Shown: positions 18,091 to 27,569, counted from the first letter of the stretch. The stretch is DNA of 64,000 nt from Thermoguttaceae bacterium (GCA_017447865.1 JAFSMO010000104.1:124001-188000), one strand, 5' to 3'. Notes: a model not told the origin generated them from the letters alone. Program-made: numbers and translations.

Positions 18091-21006
18091 ATGCTTCACA
18101 AAACGTTCACCCTCCTTTTCTGCCTCACGCTCTGCGCCTCTGCGCTAGCCGCTGAAGGAAGAATCACTGAAAACTGGAACTACGGCTGGACTTTCGCGAA
18201 AGTCGAACCGGGCGCCGAGCGCTCCGAGCCGGTAAACTCGATGAAAGTCGGCGACGCGCTGATCCCGGAAAAACTCCAGGAGTCCCAACCGGTCCGCCTC
18301 CCGCACGACTGGGCGATCGAAGGCCCGTTTGACGAAAAAAGCCAGGACGGCGGTCAGGGTAAACTCCCCTGGCGCAGCGTGGGCTGGTACTTCAAAACCC
18401 TGAAAACGACCGAAGCCGACGCAAACCGCGCGTTCATCCTGAACTTCGACGGCGTGATGTGCTTCCCGGAGGTTTACGTGAACGGAACGTACGTCGGCGG
18501 CTGGGATTACGGCTACGTCCCCTTCCAGATCGACGTCACGAAGTTCCTCAAATTCGGCGCGGAAAACGAGATCGCCGTCCGCTGCGACGCGCGCCGCCAC
18601 GGGTCACGCTGGTACCCCGGAGCGGGCATTTACCGCGGCGTGACGCTCATCCAGACCTCCGCGAACGCCCGGATCCCGGACGGCGGAGTCTTCGTTTCCA
18701 CCCCGGAAGTTTCAGCCGACTCCGCCAAAGTGACCGTTCGGGTCCAGGCCGAAATCGACCAGCAAAAACTGAGCCGGCCGCTTTACGCTGACGCCGAAAT
18801 TTTCACCCCTTCGGGCGAACTGGCCGCGAGCCTGGAAAGTGCCCCGCTGGATCAGGACGGCGGAACGCGCGAAGAATTGACGCTCAACGTGAAGAACCCG
18901 CGGCTTTGGTCGCCTGACGCTCCGAATCTCTACCGGCTGAAAGTCACGCTGAAAACTGACGGCCGGGCGCTGGATCAGGTCGAGCAAACCTTCGGGATCC
19001 GCACCGTGGAATGGACGGCCGACGATGGTTTCCACCTGAACGGGAAGCGCCTCCAGCTTTACGGCGTGGACCTTCATCACGACCAGGGGATCCTGGGCGC
19101 CGCCTCGCATCCCGTCGCGATCGAGCGTCAGCTGCGCATCATGAAGGAAATGGGCGTGAACGCGATCCGCACGTCGCACAATCCGAACTCGGCCGCGTTC
19201 ATGGACGCCTGCGACCGGCTGGGATTCATCGTCTGGAACGAGCTTTTCGATAAATGGGACGCCACGGTGGACCTTTTCGACCAGACCACGTTTGACGAAT
19301 TCACCGAGCGTCAGGTCCGGCAGTTCGTCCACCGCGACCAGAACCGCCCGAGCGTCTGCGTCTGGTCGATCGGAAACGAAATTTTCGACGTCGAGCAAGG
19401 CCGAAAAGGCTCCTCCAACCCGTACCTGGACGGGCCGCGCCGCGTCACGCACGTGGTGAACTGCTACAAAAAGTACGACCCGACCCGCAAAGTCTCGCTG
19501 GGGTGCTGCGTCTCGGGGACGTGCGTCCCTTCCGACCACACACGCGACGCGCTGGACGTGATCGGCTGGAACTACAACGCTCAGTACCGCACGCCGCACG
19601 CCACGTACCCGCAAAAGGCGATGGTCTATTCCGAGAGCGCCTCGGCGGTCTCGACGCGCGGTTTCTACCAGCTTCCGCACCCGGCCTCCAAAAAAGTTTA
19701 CGACGAAAACCACCACCAGGTCGATGGTTACGACTGGTGCTCCGTCCCCTGGGGCGATATTCCGGACGTGGAGTTTGACCGGATGGAAAAGGACCGCTAC
19801 GTCGCGGGCGAATTCGTCTGGACCGGGTTCGACTACCTCGGCGAGCCGTCCCCGTTCAACAAAGAGGCGCGCTCCAGCTACTTCGGCATCGTGGACCTCT
19901 GCGGGATCCCCAAGGACCGGTACTTCATTTACCGCGCGTACTGGAACCCCAACGCGCTGACGGTCCACATTCTGCCGCACTGGAACTGGAACGCCGGCGA
20001 TCAGGTCCCGGTTTACGTGTACACGAACGGCGACTCGGCGGAGCTCTTCCTGAACGGGAGATCGCTCGGAAAACGCGCCAAGCTGACCGAACTTCCGAGA
20101 TTCGAAAACGAAACGAAGAAATTCAGCGACTCGATCCAGGTGACAGCCAGAACCGAAGAAAACCGCCCCGACCACGTGAATCCCGTCGCGGGAGTCCTCG
20201 ACGGCGACACGGAAACGCGCTGGTGCGCCGCCAATGAAAGCCAGGATCAGTGGCTCCAGCTCGATTTTGGGAAACCCGTGGCGGCCCGGCGTCAGGTGAT
20301 CGTGATGGAACAGACGGCCGAAAATTACAGTTTCCGCGTCGAATCCTCGCAGGACGGCCAGAACTGGACGAAGCTCCACGAGCACCAATTCGCGAAAGCG
20401 TCGGGAGACCAGGTCGAGGTGAACGCGGCCAACGCGCAGCCGGCCCGGTACTTCCGCGTCGTGTTCGACGGTCTGAAACCCGGAACGTGGGCTTCGATCC
20501 GCGAGTGGAGTTTCACGGATAAAGAGTCCGACGGGCAGAAAACGCCGGCCTACTACGCCGTGATCGACAAATACCGGCTCCGCTGGGAAAACGTTCCGTT
20601 TGAGGCGGGCAAAATCGAGGCGGTCGCGTACAAAGACGGAAAAGAGATCGGCCGCGCGGTGGTTCAGACGGCCGGAGCGGACGCCGCGATGCGCCTGACT
20701 CCGGAAAAGACCCAATTCGCCGGAGACGATGATTTGGCGTACATTCTGGTGGAAGCCGTGGACGCAAAAGGGACGCTCTGCCCGAACTCGATGCGGAAAT
20801 TCAGCGTCGCGGTAGAAGGCCCGGCCGAATTGGTCGGGATCGGAAACGGAAACCCGATGGGCTACGAGCCGATCACGGACGCGGAGCACTCGCTCTTCTA
20901 CGGGAAAGCGATGGTCGTCCTGCGCAGCCGCGCGGGAGCCGGCCCCGTAAAACTGACCGTGACGTCTGACGGCGTAAAGGGCGACGCGGCAGAAATCAGA
21001 AAATGA
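18091..21006 (+). CDS. Secreted glycoside hydrolase family 2 enzyme with nested F5/8C domain
   Basis: 971 residues, beta-galactosidase-like. A signal peptide (1-20) is followed by the GH2 sugar-binding jelly roll (PHDWAIEGPF near 71, GGWDYGYVPFQIDVT, RHGSRWYPGAGIYR), an immunoglobulin-like domain, and the TIM barrel. The barrel has GVDLHHDQGILGAA, IRTSHNPNS, CVWSIGNEIFD (acid/base E430) and MVYSESASAV (nucleophile probably E515). A DUF4982 domain begins near 630 (VPVYVYTNGDSAELFLNGRSLGK). It is interrupted at about 690-808 by a discoidin F5/8C domain (VLDGDTETRWCA, WLQLDFGK, YFRVVFDG) and resumes at YRLRWENVPFEAGKIEAVAYKDG. The ribosome site is AAAGGA. Its close paralog lies at 23627. The exact substrate is not predictable from sequence. 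Confidence 0.92.
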   Translation: MLHKTFTLLFCLTLCASALAAEGRITENWNYGWTFAKVEPGAERSEPVNSMKVGDALIPEKLQESQPVRLPHDWAIEGPFDEKSQDGGQGKLPWRSVGWYFKTLKTTEADANRAFILNFDGVMCFPEVYVNGTYVGGWDYGYVPFQIDVTKFLKFGAENEIAVRCDARRHGSRWYPGAGIYRGVTLIQTSANARIPDGGVFVSTPEVSADSAKVTVRVQAEIDQQKLSRPLYADAEIFTPSGELAASLESAPLDQDGGTREELTLNVKNPRLWSPDAPNLYRLKVTLKTDGRALDQVEQTFGIRTVEWTADDGFHLNGKRLQLYGVDLHHDQGILGAASHPVAIERQLRIMKEMGVNAIRTSHNPNSAAFMDACDRLGFIVWNELFDKWDATVDLFDQTTFDEFTERQVRQFVHRDQNRPSVCVWSIGNEIFDVEQGRKGSSNPYLDGPRRVTHVVNCYKKYDPTRKVSLGCCVSGTCVPSDHTRDALDVIGWNYNAQYRTPHATYPQKAMVYSESASAVSTRGFYQLPHPASKKVYDENHHQVDGYDWCSVPWGDIPDVEFDRMEKDRYVAGEFVWTGFDYLGEPSPFNKEARSSYFGIVDLCGIPKDRYFIYRAYWNPNALTVHILPHWNWNAGDQVPVYVYTNGDSAELFLNGRSLGKRAKLTELPRFENETKKFSDSIQVTARTEENRPDHVNPVAGVLDGDTETRWCAANESQDQWLQLDFGKPVAARRQVIVMEQTAENYSFRVESSQDGQNWTKLHEHQFAKASGDQVEVNAANAQPARYFRVVFDGLKPGTWASIREWSFTDKESDGQKTPAYYAVIDKYRLRWENVPFEAGKIEAVAYKDGKEIGRAVVQTAGADAAMRLTPEKTQFAGDDDLAYILVEAVDAKGTLCPNSMRKFSVAVEGPAELVGIGNGNPMGYEPITDAEHSLFYGKAMVVLRSRAGAGPVKLTVTSDGVKGDAAEIRK

Positions 21007-21074
21007 AAGGCGGTAATGGAGGCCGGAGGCCGGAATTACGCGCCGGGTTCAGAGCCAAATGGCGTTGGAAGAGG

Positions 21075-21160
21075 TGGAGTTAGGAGTTTGCGCTGATGCG
21101 TAACGCCGCCTTCAGAAAGACTTCAACTCCTCACTCCTAACTCCTCACTCCTAACTATTA
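21075..21160. repeat. Heptanucleotide tandem repeat locus 2 (ACTCCTA/C type), inverted arms
   Basis: The left arm at 21075-21088 has TGGAGTT and AGGAGTT. The right arm at 21126-21160 has five 7-mers: ACTCCTC, ACTCCTA, ACTCCTC, ACTCCTA, ACTATTA. The core before the right arm contains AGAAAGACTTCAAC, also found at loci 4 and 6. The right arm overlaps the last codons of the histidine kinase gene. Confidence 0.75.
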
Positions 21161-21933
21161 GAAGGCGCGACCGGGAGCTTAATGGTAAACATGGTCCCCT
21201 TCCCGACCGTGCTTTTCACCTGAATTTTACCGGAATGCCCCTCGATGATCTCGCGGCAGAGCGAAAGGCCCAGGCCCGTTCCGCCCTTTCCGCTTTCGTC
21301 CGGGCCGGTTTTCGTCGAGAAGAACGGCTCGAAAATGTGCGGCAGAACGTCCTGCGGGATCCCGGTCCCGTAGTCGCGAATGATCAGGTCCACCATGTTC
21401 GCGTCCTGATCGTACTGGATCCGCACGACGAGATTTCCGCCGTTGGGCATCGCCTGGCGTGCGTTGATCAGGAGGTTCAGAAGCACCTGCTGGATCTGAT
21501 TCCCGCAAACGAGGACTTCCGGCACGTTTTCCGCGAATTCCTTAACGACCGAAATGTGGTACTTGTTCATCTCACGCTCGAGCAAATAAAGCGAATCGTC
21601 CGTGAGCTGTTCCAGGTCGGTCGCCTCCGGTTTCGGTGAACGGTTTCGGGCCATTCCCAAAACGCTCGACGTGATTTTTGCCGCCCGGTTTCCCGCGTTG
21701 AGGATTTTTTCAAAAGCGTTTTGGCGCGTCGCCGGATCCTCGTGACGCAGGCCGATTTTGGCGTAATTCAGGACGGTCATCAGCACATTATTGAACTCGT
21801 GCGTCGTGGTGCTGACCAGCTCACCAAGAGAGATCATGACCGCAGCGGAACGGATTTGCTTTTTGAGCGCGAGATTTTCAGCACGAAGCGCTTCCACTTC
21901 CTTCGCAAGCGCGGATTCATTCGATTCAGGCAT
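21151..21933 (-). CDS. Orphan soluble sensor histidine kinase
   Basis: 260 residues, cytoplasmic. A short N-terminal coiled coil (about 5-30) leads directly into the dimerisation helix with the phospho-acceptor H45 in STTTHEFNNVLMTVLNYA. The HATPase domain shows QQVLLNLLINARQAM (N box), IIRDYGTGIP (G1), FEPFFSTKT (F box) and GKGGTGLGLSLC (G2). There is no PAS, GAF or membrane sensor domain, and no response regulator gene in the window, so the signal and partner are unknown. Its 3' end (codons for SNS) lies inside a heptamer-repeat element, which suggests that the element was inserted at or has reshaped the C-terminus. Confidence 0.9.
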   Translation of the reverse strand: MPESNESALAKEVEALRAENLALKKQIRSAAVMISLGELVSTTTHEFNNVLMTVLNYAKIGLRHEDPATRQNAFEKILNAGNRAAKITSSVLGMARNRSPKPEATDLEQLTDDSLYLLEREMNKYHISVVKEFAENVPEVLVCGNQIQQVLLNLLINARQAMPNGGNLVVRIQYDQDANMVDLIIRDYGTGIPQDVLPHIFEPFFSTKTGPDESGKGGTGLGLSLCREIIEGHSGKIQVKSTVGKGTMFTIKLPVAPSNS

Positions 21934-22076
21934 AATAAAAAACTCCAGTTAAAAAAGCGCGGAGCCTCGGCCCCGCCCATGGATCCAACCATTCCATTAC
22001 CCCTTTTTAATCGGCAAACCTTTCGGTTTTTTGCCAACCCAGACTTTTTCACCCGCAGAGTTTTCCTCCGTTTCCC

Positions 22077-22790
22077 ATGCTGACCGACGCGCACGTTCAT
22101 TTTTTCCCGGAGCTTTTGACGCACACGCCGCCATTTCCGGGCTGGGATCCGCGGCAGATCCACCTGAACGCCACGCAGGAGGCGGACAGGGAGGCCGTGG
22201 CTCAAGTGACGCGCCGGGCGCCGAACGTCCCCGGGTTTCCGGAAGTCGTTCCTTACTTCGGGATCCACCCGTGGTACGTCGCCGACCTTTCCGACGGCTG
22301 GGAGGATCGGCTCTCCGCGGCGCTGGACCAGTTTCCCGCCGCCGGCGTCGGTGAAATTGGGCTGGACGCGCTTCGGCCCGATTTGGAACTCCAGAAAAAA
22401 GTTTTCCTCGCCCAGCTGGAACTCGCCGTGGCGCTCAAGCGGCCCGTTTCGATCCACTGCGTCCGCGCATGGGAGTGGGTGGAGCCGCTGATCCAACGGA
22501 CGGTTGGACCCGCCGGACTTCCGATCCTCCTGCACGGTTTCAACGGCTCGGCCGACCAGGCGCTTCATTTCATCGAAGGGCTGGGCTGGAACGTTTCCTT
22601 TTCGCTGACCTCGATACGGACCCGGCTCAACTCGCCGAAAACGCGGGGCCTTTTAGAACGTTTGCCGCCCGACCGGGTTTTGCTGGAAACCGACGCGGAA
22701 ACGCTGGACCAGACGCAGGGGTTCAGGGAGTTTTGCCAGGCGGTCGAAACGCTTCGGCGGAATGGTACCGCAAACACCGCAAACCATTAA
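22077..22790 (+). CDS. TatD-family metal-dependent hydrolase
   Basis: 237 residues. It has the TatD layout: DAHVHF at 4-9 with the HxH metal pair, YFGIHPWYV, GVGEIGLDAL (Glu ligand), KRPVSIHCVRAW and ILLHGFNGS (His ligands), and ETDAETL (Asp ligand). These are the two-metal centre of the amidohydrolase-like TatD nucleases and deoxyribonucleases. It is cytoplasmic. The C-terminal NTANTANH is low in complexity. It precedes the secreted 242-residue protein by 44 bp. Confidence 0.88.
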   Translation: MLTDAHVHFFPELLTHTPPFPGWDPRQIHLNATQEADREAVAQVTRRAPNVPGFPEVVPYFGIHPWYVADLSDGWEDRLSAALDQFPAAGVGEIGLDALRPDLELQKKVFLAQLELAVALKRPVSIHCVRAWEWVEPLIQRTVGPAGLPILLHGFNGSADQALHFIEGLGWNVSFSLTSIRTRLNSPKTRGLLERLPPDRVLLETDAETLDQTQGFREFCQAVETLRRNGTANTANH

Positions 22791-22834
22791 TTTACCAATC
22801 AGTCAAATTTTCAGTTTTAACCCAAATTTCAATC

Positions 22835-23563
22835 ATGAGATCGATCCTTTTTTTCCTCACGCTGAGCCTTTCACTTCCCCTTTTCGCCGCGGAAACGGAC
22901 CTCACTTCCGCAATCGAGTCGGTACGGACCGGCCATTTTGAGCCGGCGCTGGAGTCGCTCACGAAACTCGAATCGGAATCGTTTTTGACCGAAAACCCCA
23001 CCCAGGCGGCCGAGTACTGGTTTTACCGGGCGGTCTGCGAGCACCAGCTCTTTCAGAAGGAAGCGTGCGCCAAATCACTGGACCAGCTCGACGCACTGGC
23101 AGAAAAGCCCGATTTTGAGCTTCCGGCCCGTTTTTCCGCGCTGAGCCGCCTCATGCGCAAGGACCTGGAAACGCTCAAGGACGAATCGCTCGAAATGATC
23201 TCCCGCCGGATGAAGGGGGTCGAACGCCAGCTCGGGCACGGAAACGGTGACGAAAAAGTCCAGAAATCCGAGGAGGAAATCGTGGAAATGCTCGACAACA
23301 TGATCGAGGAACTGGAGGAGCAGGCCAAGAAGATGCAAAAACGCATGCAAAGCTCCTTGAAGTCCGGCAAGCCGATGGGCGACGCGAAGATCGCCGGCGG
23401 CAAAGGGCCCGGAAACGTCACACGCCGCGACTTGGACTTCAGCAAAGCGTGGGGTTCCCTCCCCGAAAAGGAACGCGAAGAGGTCCTCCAGCAGCTGGGC
23501 CGCGACTTCCCGCCGCATTACCGGGACGCGATCGAGCAGTACTTCAAGCGCATGGCGGAATGA
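22835..23563 (+). CDS. Secreted helical protein of a planctomycete-type family
   Basis: 242 residues from the ATG at 22835; a longer in-frame ORF from 22469 overlaps the TatD gene and is not credible. Residues 1-18 are a signal peptide (ending PLFAAE). A TPR-like helical region (IESVRTGHFEPALESLTKLE, AEYWFYRAVCEHQ) is followed by a Glu/Lys-rich coiled coil (about 125-175, EEEIVEMLDNMIEELEEQ). The conserved end is LPEKEREEVLQQLGRDFPP, then HYRDAIEQYFKRMAE. I know this C-terminal motif from uncharacterised planctomycete proteins, but the function is not established. Confidence 0.7.
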   Translation: MRSILFFLTLSLSLPLFAAETDLTSAIESVRTGHFEPALESLTKLESESFLTENPTQAAEYWFYRAVCEHQLFQKEACAKSLDQLDALAEKPDFELPARFSALSRLMRKDLETLKDESLEMISRRMKGVERQLGHGNGDEKVQKSEEEIVEMLDNMIEELEEQAKKMQKRMQSSLKSGKPMGDAKIAGGKGPGNVTRRDLDFSKAWGSLPEKEREEVLQQLGRDFPPHYRDAIEQYFKRMAE

Positions 23564-23582
23564 AAAATATTCCTTCCATTTA

Positions 23583-23617
23583 ATTCATAATTCATCATTC
23601 ATAATTCATAATTAAAG
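23583..23617. repeat. Heptanucleotide tandem repeat locus 3 (ATTCATA type)
   Basis: Five exact 7-mers: ATTCATA, ATTCATC, ATTCATA, ATTCATA, ATTAAAG. They occupy the 63-bp gap just before the second GH2 gene. Confidence 0.8.
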
Positions 23618-23626
23618 GGTTCCCCG

Positions 23627-26620
23627 ATGCACCTCACACGCCGCACTTTTTTGCAAACCTCCGCTTCCGCCGCCCTTTTGACGGAGCTCGCCCTGAACGC
23701 CGAAACGGCCGAAACCGCCGCGGATTTCCAGTCGATCCTTGAGCCGGAACCGAAATCGCAGTTCCGCGAAACACGTGATTTCAACGACGGCTGGAAGTTC
23801 GCTCAAGTCCCTGCCGGAAAGGAACGCCGGGAGCCGGTCACGAACGCGGAGTCTCCCGACGCCCGAAAACCTTTCGCCCCGTTCATTCCGGAGCCTCTGG
23901 AGGAGCCGCAGGACGTCCGTCTGCCGCACGACTGGGGGATCTACGGCCCGTTCGATACGGACCCGAAAACGTGGGGCGGCCAGGGCAAACTACCGTGGCG
24001 CGGCGTGGGGTGGTACGTGAAGATCTTCAACCTCACAGAAGAGGAAGCGAAAAAGCGCGTCGTGTTCGACTTCGGCGGCTGCATGGCGTTTCCGGAGGTT
24101 TACCTCAACGCGGGCTACATCGGCGGCTGGGATTACGGCTACATGAGCTTCCAGGTCGATGCGACGAAAATGCTTAAAGTGGGGGAAAACGTCCTTTTCG
24201 TCCGGTGCGACACACGACGGCACGGCTCGCGCTGGTACCCGGGCGCCGGGATTTACCGGCCGATCAAAATGATTTTGACCTCACCCGGCGCGTGGCTCCC
24301 GGAAGGGGCGGTTTACGTCACGACCCCGGAAATCACGAAAGAAAAAGCGACGGTGGAAGTCCAAATTTCGCCCACGCTCGCGGGCGCCGAGATGAAAAAC
24401 CTGGATCTGGCCCTCACGCTGACCGACCCGGACGGGAACGTCGTGGAGTGCAAGCCGGAAGTGAGCCGGAACGAGAAAACCGCCACGGCCCGCCTGACCG
24501 TCAACGCGCCGACGCTCTGGGACGTCGAGACGCCTAAACTCTACCGGCTCGCGGTTCGGGTGGAAGAGGACGAAGTCTCCATCCCGTTCGGGATCCGCAA
24601 AATCGAGTGGACGGCCGACGACGGGTTCCACCTGAACGGTCGGCGCGTCCAGCTTCACGGCGTGAACCTCCACCACGACCAGGGGATCCTCGGCTCGGCG
24701 GCCCATCCGGCGGCAATCGAGCGTCAGCTGCGCATCATGAAGGAAATGGGCGTCAACGCGATCCGGACGTCGCACAATCCGTCGTCGCGCGAGTTTCTCG
24801 ACCTCTGCGACCGGCTCGGTTTCATCGTCTGGGACGAACTTTTCGATAAATGGGAGGGAACGTCCGACCTGCTCGACCAGAAATTTTTCAACGATTACAC
24901 TCTGCGCCAGGCGCGGCGTTTCGTGGAGCGCGACCGGAACCACCCGTGCGTCTGCGTCTGGTCGATCGGGAATGAGATCTGGGACATTGAGCAGAACATC
25001 AAGGGCGGTTCTAACCCGAATCTGGACGCGCCGGAGCGGGTGAAGCACGTCGCGGAGTGCTTCCGCCAGTTCGACCGCACGCGCCCGGTGGGTTTGGGGT
25101 GCTTCGTCGAGGGTTCCTGCGGGCCGGAAAGCCACGTGAGAGACTCGCTCGACGTCACGGGCTGGAATTACGGCGCGAAGTACCGCGAGGCGCGGGATCG
25201 CTACCCGCAAATGCCGCTTTTGTACACGGAATCCGCCTCGGCCGTTTCCTCGCGCGGGTTTTACCAGCTTCCGCACCCGATCTGCAAGGAGAGCTACGAC
25301 GCCGAAAACCTTCAGGTCGATGGCTACGACTGGGTCTCCGCCAGCGGCCCGCGTGATATTCCGGACGTGGACTTTGACCGGATGGAGACCGACCGCTACG
25401 TCGCGGGAGAATTCGTCTGGACCGGCTTCGACTACATCGGCGAGCCGACGCCGTTCGACCGTCAGGCACGCTCGAGCTACTTCGGCATCGTGGACCTTTG
25501 CGGCATCCCGAAGGACCGCTACTTCCTCTACCGCTCTTACTGGGCGCCGGAAAAAACGACCGTCCACATTCTGCCGCACTGGAACTGGGCGGGCCGGGAG
25601 GAGATCGTCCCGGTTTACGTGTACACGAACGGCGACTCGGCCGAGCTTTTCCTGAACGGAAAGTCGCTCGGTTTCCGGAAAAAGGCCACCGAAACGCCCA
25701 AGGCCGAAAATCAGGCGGCTAAACCCGAAAATTTATGGCCGGAAAAGGTCCGGTTCTCGGCTAGTTCCGAGGAAGTCAAAGCAAACAGGGTGAACGCGGC
25801 CAAAGACGCTTTTGACGGCCGGTACGAAACCCGCTGGTGCGCGGCGGACAGAACGCCGAACGAGTGGCTCATGGTCGATTTTGGCGAGCTGGTCCCGTTC
25901 AAACCACAGCGAATCATCTTTGAGCAGCAGTGCACCAAGTACGACGTGAAGATGGAAATCTCGCCCGACGGCCAGAACTGGGAAACGATTCCGCTGCCGA
26001 AAACCAACGGAAGCGAAATGAGAGTCCCCGGCATTCAGGGGAAGACCGCCCGTTTCTTCCGGCTCCAGTTCGGCGAGGTCCTGAACGACGCGTGGGCCTC
26101 GGTCCGTGAGTGGAACTTTGGATCGACGCGCCCATCCGACCCGCAGGCCGTTCCGGAGTACTACGAGGTGATTAATAAGTACCGCCTGCGCTGGGAGGAC
26201 GTTCACTTCGAGCCGGGCACACTGGAAGCGGTCGCGTACCGGGACGGGAAGGAAATCGGCCGCGAGACGGTTCGGACGGCGGGAGAGCCGGCAGCCGTGC
26301 GTTTGACGCCGGAAAAAGCGGGCTTCGCCTCCAGCGACGATCTGCTTTACGTCCTGATCGAGGCGGTCGATGCTCTTGGCACGCCCTGCCCGTGGGACTC
26401 GCGGAAAGTCACGGCCTCCGTGACCGGCCCGGCGGAAATCGTCGGGATCGACGCGGGCAATCCGATGTGCTTCGAAACCATCGCGGACGCCGAGCAGTCG
26501 CTCTTCTTCGGGAAAGCGATGCTGGTCCTGCGCAGCCGACCGGGCGTTGAGAGCGAAGAGGTCCAAGTCACCGTTCAGGCGGAGGGGCTGAAGGCCGGGA
26601 CGTTCGTCTGCAAAAAGTGA
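23627..26620 (+). CDS. Tat-exported glycoside hydrolase family 2 enzyme, paralog of the 18091 gene
   Basis: 997 residues. The leader is twin-arginine (TRRTFLQ at 4-10), unlike the Sec leader of its paralog. The body matches the first GH2 enzyme throughout: PHDWGIYGPF (100), RHGSRWYPGAGIYRP, NLHHDQGILGSAAHP, IRTSHNPSS, CVWSIGNEIWD with acid/base E450 and LLYTESASAV with probable nucleophile E535. The DUF4982 domain is again split by an F5/8C domain (AFDGRYETRWCA, WLMVDFGELVPF, FFRLQFGE), and resumes at YRLRWEDVHFEPGTLEAVAYRDG. No Shine-Dalgarno is obvious. The stop overlaps a GTG that could begin the downstream hydrolase. Confidence 0.92.
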   Translation: MHLTRRTFLQTSASAALLTELALNAETAETAADFQSILEPEPKSQFRETRDFNDGWKFAQVPAGKERREPVTNAESPDARKPFAPFIPEPLEEPQDVRLPHDWGIYGPFDTDPKTWGGQGKLPWRGVGWYVKIFNLTEEEAKKRVVFDFGGCMAFPEVYLNAGYIGGWDYGYMSFQVDATKMLKVGENVLFVRCDTRRHGSRWYPGAGIYRPIKMILTSPGAWLPEGAVYVTTPEITKEKATVEVQISPTLAGAEMKNLDLALTLTDPDGNVVECKPEVSRNEKTATARLTVNAPTLWDVETPKLYRLAVRVEEDEVSIPFGIRKIEWTADDGFHLNGRRVQLHGVNLHHDQGILGSAAHPAAIERQLRIMKEMGVNAIRTSHNPSSREFLDLCDRLGFIVWDELFDKWEGTSDLLDQKFFNDYTLRQARRFVERDRNHPCVCVWSIGNEIWDIEQNIKGGSNPNLDAPERVKHVAECFRQFDRTRPVGLGCFVEGSCGPESHVRDSLDVTGWNYGAKYREARDRYPQMPLLYTESASAVSSRGFYQLPHPICKESYDAENLQVDGYDWVSASGPRDIPDVDFDRMETDRYVAGEFVWTGFDYIGEPTPFDRQARSSYFGIVDLCGIPKDRYFLYRSYWAPEKTTVHILPHWNWAGREEIVPVYVYTNGDSAELFLNGKSLGFRKKATETPKAENQAAKPENLWPEKVRFSASSEEVKANRVNAAKDAFDGRYETRWCAADRTPNEWLMVDFGELVPFKPQRIIFEQQCTKYDVKMEISPDGQNWETIPLPKTNGSEMRVPGIQGKTARFFRLQFGEVLNDAWASVREWNFGSTRPSDPQAVPEYYEVINKYRLRWEDVHFEPGTLEAVAYRDGKEIGRETVRTAGEPAAVRLTPEKAGFASSDDLLYVLIEAVDALGTPCPWDSRKVTASVTGPAEIVGIDAGNPMCFETIADAEQSLFFGKAMLVLRSRPGVESEEVQVTVQAEGLKAGTFVCKK

Positions 26621-26661
26621 AACCATTAAAAAACGACGTAGAAAACGCCGTCACCGAAATC

Positions 26662-27549
26662 ATGAAAAAATTCATCCGCATCACATTAATTACTATAGGA
26701 GCCTTTTTTATGTTCCTCGCCTTCACATTTTACGCCCTCACGTCGTACGTGATTTTAATGCACGAAACGGATCTGGTCTTTCACCCGCACCAGTTGGACG
26801 CCACGATGCCGCTGGAGGCCCGGCCGCAAGTCATTCCCTACGCCGAGCAGGTCGTATTCCCCGGGGACGATGGGCGAAAACTTCACGGCTACTTCGTACA
26901 GTCGGGCGACTATTGCGACGAGAACACGATCCCGGTCCTCTACTGCCACGGAAACGGCGGAAACTGCGTGTACTCCAGCGGCTGGGTTTTCTTCCCGCAC
27001 GAATCTGGCCCATCCCGTTTCGCCTTGATGACGTTTGATTACCGGGCGTACGGTTTCAGCGAAGGAAAAAAGGCGGAGCTGAACGAATTCGCCGTCTATT
27101 CCGACGCTCGTACCGCAAGAAAATGGCTCGCCGAGAAAGTCGGAAAGCCGGAAACTTCGGTCGCTCTGATGGGGCACTCTCTGGGCGGAGGCGTGGTCTG
27201 TGATCTGGCACAGGATGGTGCATCGGCGCTGATCCTCTGCTCGACGTTCGACTCGGTGCCCGATACGGCTCAGTCGTACTGCATGTTCCTGCCGGCGAAA
27301 CTCCTGATGAAAAACCAGTTCGCGTCCGCGGAGAAACTCTCCAAGGTCCACGTTCCGGTCCTTCAGTTTCATGACCCGACCGACGGGACGGTCCCCTACC
27401 GCAACGGGCAGCGGCTGTACGCGCACATCAACGAGCCGAAAGAGTTCGTCGTCCTGAACGGGCTCGGGCATAACTATCACCCGAATATCGAAATGCGGGA
27501 GAAAATCATTTCGTTCCTTGAAAAATACGGCAATTCAGAAAAAAATTGA
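26662..27549 (+). CDS. Membrane-anchored alpha/beta hydrolase
   Basis: 295 residues from the ATG at 26662, where a classical signal anchor begins (KKFIRITLITIGAFFMFLAF). An in-frame GTG at 26617 overlapping the GH2 stop is an alternative start adding 15 residues. Serine hydrolase marks are VLYCHGNGGN (oxyanion region, 93-101), GHSLGGG with nucleophile S173, an acid in HDPTDGTVP (D238 or D241) and H270 in GLGHNYH. It resembles the S33/BAAT-like esterase group. Proximity to GH2 enzymes suggests a role in de-esterification, but that is inference. Confidence 0.85.
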   Translation: MKKFIRITLITIGAFFMFLAFTFYALTSYVILMHETDLVFHPHQLDATMPLEARPQVIPYAEQVVFPGDDGRKLHGYFVQSGDYCDENTIPVLYCHGNGGNCVYSSGWVFFPHESGPSRFALMTFDYRAYGFSEGKKAELNEFAVYSDARTARKWLAEKVGKPETSVALMGHSLGGGVVCDLAQDGASALILCSTFDSVPDTAQSYCMFLPAKLLMKNQFASAEKLSKVHVPVLQFHDPTDGTVPYRNGQRLYAHINEPKEFVVLNGLGHNYHPNIEMREKIISFLEKYGNSEKN

Positions 27550-27569
27550 GAAAATTGTTAAGCTGGTAC

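Noticed and set aside
22469..22834. 122-codon N-terminal extension of the 22835 gene
   Set aside because: It overlaps the TatD gene in another frame; the internal ATG begins a signal peptide.
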